Shown here piece after piece: positions 38,921 to 48,312 of a stretch of DNA of 64,000 nucleotides. Position numbers and translations under genes: made by a program. Below the pieces are notes generated by a model that made no database searches, was not told where the DNA came from, and worked only from the letters and a program-made list of their open reading frames with translations. Where the stretch lies: positions 20,365,501 to 20,429,500 of the forward strand of contig NC_088099.1 in the NCBI RefSeq assembly GCF_036370855.1, read 5' to 3'. The stretch is from Dromaius novaehollandiae (Eukaryota > Chordata > Aves > Casuariiformes > Dromaiidae). How positions within the stretch are numbered: position 1 is the stretch's first letter; each line of letters starts with the position of its first letter.

Positions 38921-40246
38921 TCAAGAGCAAGCGTTCTGCTCAATGTACATCTTGGACAGGGACACGGCCATGGACTTGGCCAGCTCCTCATCCCGCCTGC
39001 GCTGTACCTGAGTCTGTCTGCACCACGCCTCGTACTCCGGGTTGGGGCACACGCGGTCCAGCACGGCATCGTAGTGCCCGTTGCTAAGCCAGCTCAGCCA
39101 GATGCTGGGCCGCGTCGGGTCCTCGGGCCCCAGGTAGTGCACCATGGTGGAAACGGTGGGGCTCTCCGGCCTGCCGCCCGTGGTGAGGTGGATGTTCACG
39201 TTCAGCATCTGCCCCATGGCCAGCAGCTCCGGGTAGCCGGCCCAGGCCCCGTCCTGGGCGGCGCCGATGAGGAACTCCCCCACGTCGCCCTCGATGATGG
39301 GGCTGAAGTGGTCCAGGTGGTCGGCGATGTAGTGCACCGTCTGCTCGCGGAGCTCGCCGTGCAGCCGCTGGTCCCCGTACACCGCCTTGCAGACGGCGCG
39401 GTAGAGGCAGTTCCCGTCGGGGATGATGTGGAAGCGGAACCGGCCCTTCTGCCGCAGGTACCTGTCCTGCTTCTCCACCTCGGCCAGGTACAGCGCCAGC
39501 TTCTCGCTGCGCTCCGGCCGCCCGCCCGGCCCCCGGGGCGCCCCGGGGCCCGCCGCCGCCTCCTCCCCCTCCGCCGGCGCGGGGCCGGCGGCGGGCCGCC
39601 CCTCGGCGCCGCTCCTCTCCGCGGGGCGGCAGCCGGGCAGCGGGCCGGGCGCGGCGGCGGCCGCCTGCAGCGCCTGGCAGTGCTCGCTGAGGCGCAGGCT
39701 GCGGTTGCTGGGCTCGTCGGCGGCCCGCGGCAGCGCGGCAGCCTCGCCGTCCGCGCCGGCCTGCCGCATGCTCTCCAGGATGCCCTCCAGCCAGGCGCGG
39801 CCGTGCGGCGAGGCCGGCCCCAGCTCGCCGGCGGCCTCGGCGCGCTGCACGATGCGGATGGGCACGACCCGCTCCAGCGGCCGGCGGCGGCTGACGGTGA
39901 TCTGCGCGCAGGAGCTGTACTGCGGTGCGCCCGCTTTGCGGCCGCCGGGGCCCGCCGCGGGGCCGCTCGGCATCACCTCCAGGCAGGAGGAGAAGGCGGG
40001 CATGGCGGCGGCGCTGCCGGGGCTCCCCCCGCCGGGAATTAAGCCGTCCTTGGCGGGGCTCTCGGCGGCCGCGCTCTGGCCCGCGGCGCTGGCGGCGCTC
40101 CCTCCCTCCGCGGACGCGGGTCCCGGCGACAGCGAGACCTTGAAGACACCTGCCGCGCCCGCCGGGCCCGGGGCGGCGGCTGTGGCGGCGGCGGCCGCTG
40201 TCCCCACCGCCGGGTAGTGGGTGATCACGGAGCTGTAGAGCTGCAT
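38921..40246 (-). CDS. OTUD1: OTU domain-containing deubiquitinase 1, intact single-exon CDS
   Basis: This open frame encodes 441 residues without introns. The N-terminal half (about 1-245) is Ala/Pro/Gly-rich and probably disordered, with islands such as MQLYSSV at the start and MPAFSSC at 82-88 that I recall from mammalian OTUD1. The segment 249-270 (EKLALYLAEVEKQDRYLRQK) leads into the OTU cysteine-protease domain, about 271-398. The catalytic loop is DGNCLYRAV, giving Asp277 and Cys280, and the catalytic His is 391 in SNGHYDAV. A ubiquitin-interacting motif follows at about 419-432 (DEELAKSMAVSLSK), and the protein ends NACS as in the human protein. Human OTUD1 is about 481 residues; the difference lies in the low-complexity N-terminus. 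Family knowledge: it cleaves mainly K63-linked ubiquitin chains and acts in innate-immune and stress signalling. The start has A at -3. Third positions are very GC-rich, so long open frames occur on both strands here. Confidence 0.96.
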   Translation of the reverse strand: MQLYSSVITHYPAVGTAAAAATAAAPGPAGAAGVFKVSLSPGPASAEGGSAASAAGQSAAAESPAKDGLIPGGGSPGSAAAMPAFSSCLEVMPSGPAAGPGGRKAGAPQYSSCAQITVSRRRPLERVVPIRIVQRAEAAGELGPASPHGRAWLEGILESMRQAGADGEAAALPRAADEPSNRSLRLSEHCQALQAAAAAPGPLPGCRPAERSGAEGRPAAGPAPAEGEEAAAGPGAPRGPGGRPERSEKLALYLAEVEKQDRYLRQKGRFRFHIIPDGNCLYRAVCKAVYGDQRLHGELREQTVHYIADHLDHFSPIIEGDVGEFLIGAAQDGAWAGYPELLAMGQMLNVNIHLTTGGRPESPTVSTMVHYLGPEDPTRPSIWLSWLSNGHYDAVLDRVCPNPEYEAWCRQTQVQRRRDEELAKSMAVSLSKMYIEQNACS

Positions 40247-40269
40247 CCTCGGCTCCCCGCGGGCGGCGC

Positions 40270-40275
40270 TTTATA
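40270..40275 (-). promoter_or_regulatory. OTUD1: TATAAA motif 24 bp upstream of the OTUD1 start codon
   Basis: The minus strand reads CCTATAAAGCGCC here. A TATA box normally places the transcription start about 25-30 bp downstream, which would be at or inside the OTUD1 ATG. Either the motif is not used, with transcription starting further up the CpG island, or it drives a transcript lacking the first ATG. Confidence 0.4.
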
Positions 40276-40378
40276 GGCGGCGCCGTCGGAGCCGGGGCGG
40301 GGAACAGCGGCGGGGGCCGCGCTCGGGCTGCCGGAGAGGATGAGCCGCCCGGGTAAAAATAAACAAGGGCATCACCCT

Positions 40379-40410
40379 CCCCCCCCCCCCCGCCGCCGCC
40401 GCCGCCGCCG
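40379..40410. repeat. C13 run joined to (CCG)n trinucleotide tract in the OTUD1 5' flank
   Basis: Thirteen consecutive C (40379-40391) run directly into about six and a half CGC/CCG units. In the OTUD1 direction this is a CGG repeat followed by a G13 run, about 130-165 bp upstream of the ATG. It may lie in the 5' UTR or core promoter, depending on where transcription starts. G-quadruplex formation and length variation are expected for such tracts. Confidence 0.9.
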
Positions 40411-40645
40411 CTTCCCTGCCCTATCGGCCGCGGCCCTCCGGCCGCCGGCGCGGCCCCGCGGCGGGCGGCAATTCCTACTGCGCCACAAGCGGCGCGCGGC
40501 CGCGGGCCGGCCCCCTGCGCGGGCACGCGCGCGCGGCCAGGGCACTCGGCCCCTTCTGGAAGCTGCTGGAGGCCGCGCCGGGGGGCGGGGCCCCTGTTTA
40601 TGCCCGTCCCGCCGCACGCGGGAGAGCGCGAGAGGGGGCGGGGCC

Positions 40646-40664
40646 AGGTCAGGCCGCGTGACCT
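40646..40664. promoter_or_regulatory. Inverted nuclear-receptor-type half-sites AGGTCA-N7-TGACCT
   Basis: AGGTCA at 40646-40651 and TGACCT at 40659-40664 form a perfect 6-bp inverted pair separated by seven bases, about 400 bp upstream of the OTUD1 ATG inside the CpG island. The second half extends to TGACCTCA, one base from a CRE. Factor binding is inference. Confidence 0.35.
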
Positions 40665-41230
40665 CACCGAGCGGGGGCCCACCCACCCCCGGCGGAAGAG
40701 GACGCTGCGCGCGGCGGCCCTGGCGGGGGGAAATGGTTCCCGCGCCCTGGGGGCGGTTCCAGCCGCAGCGCGGCGCCGCGCCCGTTGCTGGGGGAGGCGG
40801 AGCCGCGGCGGCGGCCGCGGGAGCGCGGGCGCTGGCGCTGGCGCTGGCTCAGCTGGGGGCCGCGGGAGCGGCTGTGCCCTGCGGGCCGGGGGCTCCCTCG
40901 TCCCCGGCATGGCGGGCTGTCCCGGCGGGCGGCCGTTAGCGCCCGCTGGACCGTGGTGTGTAGCTCGATACGTTGTCGCGGCCTGTCCCCTCGCGTGTGG
41001 CGTCGGCGGCGTGCGGCTCGTCGGCCCGGTTCAGGCCGGGTGCCGGGGCGAGACGCGGGAAAGAGCCCGCGGACGGGGGCCTCGGCGGGAGCAGGGCTCG
41101 CCGCGGGGAGACGCGCGGGCGCGTAACCCCTTCCGCTAGGGCGGGCTGGACGTTGGGCAGCCGCGATGGGTTCTGACAGTACCGGGAAACCGCTAAGGGC
41201 AGGGATGCGGCACCCGCTGTCCTCAGGCTC

Positions 41231-43005
41231 ACCTGGAGAACGTTTCGGGAGGTAGCGAAAACAGTTTCGCACAAAATAATTTGTTCAGCCGAGCGCTTTG
41301 GCTTATGGAACTGACCATCAGGAATACATTACTGGAAGTGTCCTGACTGCCACTGACTGATGCTGCATTGTGTCCGCGATATTTTGGAAAGGAATCATGC
41401 TTCTGCCTGTGCATAATCTGCTCCAAGATCCAGAGCTCGCAGCTGAGGTAGAAATAATACGCATTCAGTAGTTTTTTGACACTTGCTGCATAAGCTGCTA
41501 TTTGTCCACCTGTAATCCTACTTAGGAAAATGTAGTGCATTCGTACATAAAAAGTATGGTATAAATCATCAGATAATAACAGGAGAGAACAGTTTTAAAA
41601 TACAGGTCTCAAAAAGATCATTCATGATTGGTTTGTCAATACTTGTAGTGTCTTAAAATTAAGCTTTTAGTCTTAGCTGTGTTATAAATAAACTCATATG
41701 TAAGCCTTTGTTCATGAATGACAACACTGTCTATACACACAGGACTTGATTATGTTCTGACAGGAATGCTGACCAAGAAATACCAGCCTACACTATGATC
41801 AAGTGTTAACACAGACATATTCCTACCCAAATGAAAAAAGGGTATTGATAAATGTCATTTCAAAGTGATACTTTATTTTTCTGGATTCCATCCCATAGAC
41901 TCAAATGTCTTACAAAAAGCTTTAGTAATCCAAGTATCTAGCAGAACTTTAAAAAACTTTAAATTTGGATATTCTGAAAATGTTGTGTTCCTTGTTCCTA
42001 TTTTACGCTAATTAAAAAGGTGTTACTATGAGGATCACTTACAAGAGACCACTATGTCAAAAATAATTGTTTCTTTAGAGTTTAGTTGTCTTTTGGATCC
42101 ATCTGCAGGGAACTGTTTCCTATCTCCATCTCTGCAGCTGATTCCAGGGCTACGAGCAATACAATATAGCATTTCATTCTCCTCTTTATACAAAAAATGT
42201 GATCTGATTTCTGACTGACTTTCAGGTTGAAGGAAAAATGCTGAAACCTTTGGTTCTAGAAACACTGGTAATTAAGAGAACAGTTTTCACATCCACCTTA
42301 TTTTTTGTTCTGTATAAAACATTGCAGATAATTCCATGTATTGGGAACCTTTTAATAAAAAATTACAGAGTCAATATATTTCCACAATTACTGCCTAAGA
42401 AGTTGAAATGTAGGAGGGATAGGAGATATGAATCTAAGTCCAAATATTCTGACTTACCTGTCATGTCCAGAAAGTTCATATCTCAGAATGAATCATGATA
42501 TGTGTAAGCCAGGAGCATTTCTGGCAACCTGTTACGAGGGGATAAGGTATTACAGCTCTGAAATTACAGAATGACTCTCGTATTTCAGAATGTTCAGAAC
42601 TTGCGTTTTAAATATAGCTTGTGAGATTAGTTGCTGAGTATTTTTGGACAAATCAGTGCTTAGAGAGGAATAATACGCAGATCAAATGGTGGTAAATTGA
42701 ACAGCTTTCCTCCTTGAAGTGAAGAGTTGGAGCAAAAGAAAAATTCCAGTATAGTTTTTCTTCTCAATCAAAATTTTACAAGGTAAATTTCTGAGTTAAA
42801 AAGACATTCTAATATGTTCATAGTTGACCTAATGTAAAATCACTAAAAGTTGCCTCTCCTTAGAGGGTTTAAAACGTGCCAATAGATGTTGGGGTTTTGT
42901 TCATTATACATAGATCAATGTACATTGTATGGAGATGGACATAACTTCATCCAAACCAGCTATTTTGCCTGCTTTTAGTTTAAAAAAGTATCTGTATGTT
43001 TCTGT
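41231..43005. other. Intergenic sequence upstream of OTUD1
   Basis: AT-rich sequence beginning abruptly at the edge of the CpG island. Only the weak coding segment at 41397-41447 is noted, and no clear repeat is seen. Confidence 0.6.
41397..41447 (+). other. Weak candidate first coding segment upstream of 43217
   Basis: An ATG opens 17 codons (MLLPVHNLLQDPELAAE) ending at a possible donor GAG|GTAGAA. The phase at that point is 0, which would match the phase-0 entry of the candidate exon at 43217. The donor is non-ideal, and the frame reads only seven codons further (GTA to CAG) before TAG if unspliced. It is listed only as a possible partner for that exon. Confidence 0.12.
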
Positions 43006-43104
43006 GGGGGGGGAGGGAGAGACAGCTGAAGAGAGAAAGAAACAGATGGAGAGGGGGAGAGAGAGGGGCAAAGACAGACAGGGGGAGGGAAGGAGGGAGA
43101 GAGA
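43006..43104 (+). repeat. Polypurine (GA-rich) tract
   Basis: About 99 nt with only about eight pyrimidines, made of GGGA, GAGA and GGAGG blocks. It sits about 110 bp upstream of the candidate exon acceptor at 43217. Such tracts can form intramolecular triplexes. The frame open through it (Arg/Glu/Gly-rich) is a product of the repeat and not a gene. Confidence 0.85.
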
Positions 43105-43216
43105 TTCCCCTCATTCTGTTGGAGAATATGAAATGGACCCATTAGAATAATAGCATTTCTGCTATAAATGAGTGCTGCATTTTGAATACTCGGTAATGAA
43201 ATTTTCTTCCTTCTAG

Positions 43217-43345
43217 GATGTTACAGAAACTCCTGATAATGACTGTTCTGCCTCTCCAAAACCATTGGTTCTTTTGGGCAGCGGTACTTTAATGGATGGG
43301 AAGCTGTTTAATTTTGATTGTTACAATGACGAACAGCATTTGTAG
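43217..43345 (+). CDS. Candidate terminal coding exon of an unidentified gene
   Basis: A good acceptor (TTTTCTTCCTTCTAG, ending at 43216) is followed by 42 open codons and TAG. The peptide starts DVTETPDND, has a hydrophobic middle (PLVLLGSG) and ends FDCYNDEQHL. It looks protein-like in composition but I do not recognise it. An AATAAA follows at 43464-43469, about 120 nt after the stop, as expected for a last exon. No convincing upstream exon is visible between the OTUD1 CpG island and this point; the segment at 41397-41447 is only a weak partner. Alternatives are a lncRNA exon, a decayed gene, or chance. Confidence 0.35.
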   Translation, partial: DVTETPDNDCSASPKPLVLLGSGTLMDGKLFNFDCYNDEQHL

Positions 43346-43463
43346 TGCTTCATTTTAGGAAAGAAACAGAGTTGTCGTGTATGCCCAAATTCTCATTGTG
43401 TTAGTATTCTGATGTTCTGCTTCTCAGAATCTAGATGGGCAGCAATTGGCAGTTATCCATTTG

Positions 43464-43469
43464 AATAAA
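43464..43469 (+). terminator. AATAAA downstream of the candidate terminal exon
   Basis: A canonical poly(A) signal on the plus strand, about 120 nt past the TAG of the exon at 43217-43345, within AT-rich sequence. Its relevance depends on that exon being real. Confidence 0.3.
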
Positions 43470-44421
43470 TAACCATACAGCATATTCTGGATAGAAAGCT
43501 TGTTTATCACTGAACAAAAATCCAAGTAGTATCCTGAAGTAAATGATAAATATGCCAGCAGTTTTTGGTAATGTTTGCAGATATATATTGTTCTTTTATT
43601 CTCTTTTCATCTATAAACAGATGTAAATAATGCCACTCCTGTATTTTCACTTAAAATGCATGTAGTAAGCTTGCTAATAAGATTAAAATATAATCAAAGT
43701 CTGTTACTAGGTAACTGTGAGACACAACAGAAACATTTATAATAGTATCTTAGCGTTAATTACTTTTAACATATTTATTCCCTCTTCTGTCAAGTAAGTG
43801 GAAAGAGAAGTTCATCTTGGTGTGTTTCACCTGTGTTATTAAATACTGTCAGTATAACATGGCCAACATTTTCCATTAATGAGCACATAGAGTTATTCAC
43901 ACATAATTGGCCTGGGTGGAATCCAATCTCTCTCGAAATCAATGACAAAAATTCTTTTGGACCTCTGTGGCACAAGCATTTCATGCCTAGTTTTCAGCTT
44001 TCGTAGTAGGAGTTATCGGGGCTCTGCACATACATAAAAGATCATTTCCTTAGATGTGACATCTGTGTTAATAATATCCTAATCTGTGGTTTGCTCTAGT
44101 GTCACTGGCTGAGGAAAGGGGGGTAACAGAATGCAATGATCAAGTGCTATGAACACAGTTCTCGTGAAAAAGAAATTCCAGGGAAAAATGTGAATTTCTT
44201 CAAGACAAAGGTATCTATAAAAAGAAGGGGCACATAGTTATGCCATTGGTGCCATTTGCTATGAGAAGATTTTTTTTGCTATTTCTCTGAGCTGTATATG
44301 GAGAAGCTGTCAATTCCAGGGAAAGAGCAGACTTTGCTTTACAGTGTCATTTGGGGAGCCTGGATAAAACCTGACACAGGCTGACTGCTTCCAGAATATT
44401 CCTACATTTGCCACTTTTGTC

Positions 44422-44425
44422 ACTT
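44422..44425 (+). repeat. Target-site duplication, left copy (ACTT)
   Basis: ACTT immediately precedes the LTR terminus TGTT and matches the four bases directly after the other terminus at 45101-45104. Confidence 0.8.
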
Positions 44426-45100
44426 TGTTGTCCGAAAAGCGGATTCGTTGCCCAGTGTGCAATAAGCCAATAATTACACACTCAGGAGAGACATTTGTTT
44501 ATTTATTTCAGAGTTGCGCAAGCCTGGGTGCTCGGTGGTTTCCCACAAATCGAGCACACCCCCCCCCCAACTTTTCAAGTAGCATTTATACAAACAAATT
44601 GCCAGATTTGCGACTTTCCCTTTTACACTGATTGGTTAGTGATTTCTTCATTCCCTGGGTCCCACCCCTGCTTCTCAAGGTCCTGATCAATTAACACTGC
44701 CCCAGCTAGGTCAGTAGATGTTATCTCCCAAGGTCCTGACGAAGAGGACATAATCCAGACCCCTTAATTAACACTGTTTCAACAGTGAGAGGAGGCTTTG
44801 CTTCCCAAGGTCCTGGCGCCCAAACAGGCCTTATTTCACAGCCTTGACATCCTCCCTTTTGGAGAGTGGGGCACAGGAATGCAGACTGCTTGTAACTCCC
44901 TTATCTTTCCAGCCTGCACCAGCTCTGGGGCCCTTTCTTACCGAACTAGGAGCGCGGCCTAAGGCTTCAGCAAATTTAGCTACTCATGCTAAGCAAGTGT
45001 GCGGCTACTCATGCTAAGCAAATTCTATCTAAGATAGAAGTTATCCAAATCTACCTACTTCAAACATTCTTTCTGAGCTTCTCAGGGTTGTCTTGTAACA
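44426..45100 (-). mobile_element. Solo long terminal repeat of an endogenous retrovirus (ERV1-like by 4-bp duplication)
   Basis: The 675-bp element starts TGTTGTCCG and ends TTGTAACA on the plus strand, so its TGTT...AACA ends are intact. It is flanked by identical 4-bp duplications, ACTT at 44422-44425 and 45101-45104. In its own (minus) orientation the order is CCAAT (44631-44635), TATAAA (44585-44590), overlapping AATAAA signals (44498-44507), then a U5 of about 72 bp, which is a normal LTR promoter layout. No second LTR, primer-binding site or internal viral genes are adjacent, so this is a solo LTR left by LTR-LTR recombination. A 4-bp duplication is typical of ERV1/gammaretrovirus-like integrations (ERVL usually 5, ERVK usually 6). 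Family naming needs a repeat library. Confidence 0.85.
44676..45021 (-). repeat. Internal direct repeats in the LTR U3 region
   Basis: CAAGGTCCTG occurs three times (44676-44685, 44729-44738, 44806-44815), and AATTAACACTG recurs near two of them. Further upstream in U3, GCTACTCATGCTAAGCAA occurs twice 25 bp apart (44979-44996 and 45004-45021). Repeated U3 segments are commonly enhancer repeats in retroviral LTRs; that role here is inference. Confidence 0.75.
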
Positions 45101-45104
45101 ACTT
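45101..45104 (+). repeat. Target-site duplication, right copy (ACTT)
   Basis: ACTT immediately follows the LTR terminus AACA and is identical to 44422-44425. Confidence 0.8.
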
Positions 45105-45814
45105 CAGCCTGAGCGTTGTGGCCATGCAAGCACTCAAAGGATTTGTAAAGTGAGGGCTCAATATGAAAATATCTTCCATAGGTTAATGTTCCGGAGCGTC
45201 TGCTTCATTCAGTATAGTGGAGCTTAAATAGACCTTAAACACTCTCTGTAATGATAAAGAGTAAACAGCTCTTGTAGTTAAAGTTTCTCCTGAGATAATA
45301 GTTATCACTGGTTACACTGCACATTCCAGGAATTTTTCAGATTGTTCAGAAGGCAAACTACAGTCATAAAAACAGCTGTGGAACAACAGTGGTATTCACT
45401 GACGTAAAGCTGGATGCCTGAGAGTGGAACTACTTTTAATTTTAACATGTAGTGGATACATGATTGACATAGAGGGACCAAGTTAATTACATCAGCTGGA
45501 ACATTTATTAGCGAAGAAGGGAGGAGAACTTGCCTTAAATGATACATGAAATGACACTATGAATAAGCATTTCCACAGCTTTTTTTTATGCTATCTAACA
45601 ACAGTTCTTCAGCCAAATATATTTCTGGCTGAAGTATTTGATGAATTTATAGTTCTTTCTACATCATTGGATAATTAAATGTTTATTAATATTTTGAAGC
45701 TGTGTATCTAGGACAAAATTGTAAAACTAATAGAAAATAGAAATACACATATATTTCTATACTTACATAGGTGTATATAAAGGATCTTCCAAAGCAGGAA
45801 AGAAATATTTATGA

Positions 45815-45960
45815 GCTGGGACTAGAAGGAACTTCCTGAATTGTCAGTTTTGATCCTCTGTTGCCTGCAGGTGATCGTATCATATCATATCATTCCTTTC
45901 ATAAGCTTACCAGGTTACAGATAACTTAATTCAGGATATGGTTAACTGAACTTGTAAAGA
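45815..45960 (-). mobile_element. Possible CR1 3'-end relic, antisense
   Basis: CTGGGACTAGAAGGAACTTCCTGAA followed by a loosely matching stretch resembles the antisense of the CR1 3' end (the 'tggaagggacctc' type sequence). The match fades after about 100 bp, so the limits are approximate. Confidence 0.4.
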
Positions 45961-48097
45961 TGGGATGAATCAACAGCATGGCCAAAAGAACTTGTTCTGC
46001 TCTTTCCTATTCTTAGTCTCGTTTCCTCTCCTATGATGCCAACTTTGTGATGGCTGGAGCGTTGGTATTTAGCTGGAGTACTTTGTTCAACCCTAAATGT
46101 ACCATTAACTAACATAAAAAGGAGAGAGAGTTTACCAACGCTTACTTCTGAGGTAAGAATGCAATGCATAAAACAAGGGATGTGTCTCAGTTTTGCCTCA
46201 CAATGTTCTGTTTAGCTTCTGCTATTGTGTCATGTTAAAATAATAACTACTGTATGGCTGCACTAGTCATTACAGACATGATCCACACTGATATCGTGTG
46301 GCAAGACTTCAGGGAAAAGGGGCTGTTTGTGATAAATATAGATCTTAGTTCACATCTCAGGATTGCCATTCCTGGATAAACGAGCCTCTAAATGAGAGGG
46401 TATGACTCAAGTCAAGGCTCATTTCTACTCAGAGACAGGTGTAGACTGTTCTTGTGGTGGTCATTGTGAAAAAGGCTTTAAGATGCTACCATAAAAAGGG
46501 ATCAACAATGCTACTTCCTCTGAGAGAAAGTAGTGGTAATAATATGATGTAAACAAGCTTTATAATGTGTGTGAATTTAGAAAGGGTTATCTTCTACAAT
46601 TTATAAAACCAGTGTTTGCAATGTTCATATTTTATTATCTAGTTACAGAAAATCAAATAGTTACCTTCTCTCCCTTTTATGTTAGTGGCAAATTTAGAGT
46701 TAAAGGAGATATTTTGGCTAATACAACAGCAGAACAGAGTTCTGACATGGACAAATTGTGAAGGAAGTAGAGGAAGCGGGTAATATAGCAACACCAGAAT
46801 CAGGAAATCACTATATACAATTACAGGAAATATTATTAATAGATTAATCTTGATAAAAACTGTAAGTGTAAAATAACTGCATTAGAAAAAAGGTGCAAGA
46901 CTGCCTACTCCTGAAGTGAAGAAATACTTCAATGAGGTAACAAGTAGTCCGCATTTCCCTGTGTGGCCTTGCAACAGAAAGGCTTTGGAAATGGAGAATG
47001 ATTCCAAAGAAAGTGTTATCCCTTTATCCTCAAAAACTTTGCAATGCACAGCTCTCCCTTCCTTTCTTCCATCAGTAACAGCAGAGGAGGTATCATCACT
47101 TTACACAGATGACTGTAGCACAAAACCACATTTATGTAATTATAGGCTATTCCATGACTGAAAACATGAACTACAAAGAACAGCTTTGTTATTCCACTGT
47201 TTAGTCCTTCCTGTGGGAAGGGACTGTGGTTACATTTTACATAACCAGCCCAGCGAGTCATGTTCTGGACCTGGAGTTCAGGGAAAGAACATAGCTCATC
47301 ACAATAAAAACCTGATCTGTTCTCATCTCATCATAGTGTAGAGCTCACTGTTACTGCAAAGTCAGATCACAGCTATTTAACTTCACTGTCTACTGAGAAA
47401 AAATAACGTAGGTAGAGCCCTTAGAAAGGAAGGATGACATCAATTCATCTTACGAATGTCTTATTCTGTCTGTGTAAGTACTTAAATCTTTCCTAAACTA
47501 TTTTTTCATACCTAAATGTACAATATAGAATTATTTTTCTGATTTGACATTTTCAAAAGTCTAATTTTGCTAGAGATAGTTTAAAAGCGTATTCGTAACA
47601 ATGAGGCCAAATCCAGTATCATTTGTATTGGAGAAAGTCAGGAGCAACTACACTCCAGTTAGTGGTGGATGTATACCAAAAACACCAATCAAAATGTAAT
47701 CTTCACTTAGTTTAGTCAGCCTGAAATACAAAGCAGCATTCCTAATGCTTTGAGTATCAATAGAAATTTTAAAAGTAATATATTAGAGTTTCTATACTTA
47801 TTGAAGTGCAACTGAAATATTAAAACTGTTATAAAGAAGCTCTAGTTGTAAGAATTGTAATATCCATATTATATGAAAATTTACACATTCTTCAAATTGT
47901 GATTTACATACAGGCACAATTTTATGAAAATTAAGCTTTAAGTATTTAGTAAATCAGAGTAATAATCCCAAATAGAATCAGATTACTATATCAAACCTGG
48001 GCCTTTCCACTGGACAGAATTTTTGTGCATGTCCCTTTCATTTCTGGTCAACGTGGTTTAAGGATGTTGAATTTTGACTGGAACTAGTGCAAAGGGA

Positions 48098-48312
48098 AAT
48101 TCAAATAATCAGAATACTGGAGATTGGACTATCTAACAAGAGAAGATGAAATGTTCTTGGCTTGCTTAATCTAATAAAAGTTGAGAAGGGATGTGAGTGA
48201 TCTCTACAAATACATCACAGAATAAATACTAGGGAGTGAGAAGATCTATTTAAGTTAAATGACAGTGCTAGCCAGAAAGAAATGGATGCAAACTGCCAAT
48301 GAATAAATATTG
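48098..48312 (+). mobile_element. CR1 LINE 3'-region relic, sense
   Basis: The order of short matches (AATAATCAGAATACTGGAG, AGTTGAGAAGGGATGTGAG, CTACAAATACATCA, GAAATGGATGCAAACTG) follows the CR1 3' segment as I recall it from sauropsid genomes. It is strongly diverged with no open frame, so the insertion is old. Confidence 0.65.

Larger units (their letters stand above)
38900..41230. promoter_or_regulatory. OTUD1: CpG island covering OTUD1 CDS and promoter
   Basis: GC content and CpG density jump sharply from the AT-rich surroundings across the whole OTUD1 CDS and about 1 kb of 5' flank, ending near 41,230. The flank holds several GC boxes (for example 40581-40590 and 40632-40643) and a CATAAA TATA-like motif on the minus strand (40597-40602). 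An upstream start near 40,570 would give a 5' UTR of roughly 320 nt. The far side (40,900-41,230) is also CpG-rich and could initiate plus-strand transcription; that is inference. Confidence 0.85.

Noticed and set aside
39074-40042. 322-codon plus-strand open frame opposite OTUD1
   Set aside because: It is an antisense shadow created by the GC-rich third positions of OTUD1. No recognisable domain.
39423-40217. 264-codon plus-strand open frame opposite OTUD1
   Set aside because: Same cause: antisense reading of the GC-rich coding sequence with Ala/Pro/Gly/Ser-rich translation.
39084-40910. 608-codon open frame on the minus strand overlapping OTUD1
   Set aside because: It is out of frame with OTUD1, consists of Arg/Pro/Gly/Ala low-complexity translation of GC-rich DNA, and has no family motif. 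The OTU catalytic residues are in the other frame.
40600-41272. Several Arg/Ala/Gly-rich open frames on both strands upstream of OTUD1
   Set aside because: CpG-island sequence rarely contains stop codons. None has splice sites or motifs that support a gene.
42929-43150. Arg/Glu-rich open frame
   Set aside because: It is a translation of the GA-rich polypurine tract.
44425-44686. Short plus-strand open frames near 44,425-44,686
   Set aside because: They lie inside the solo LTR and are antisense to it.
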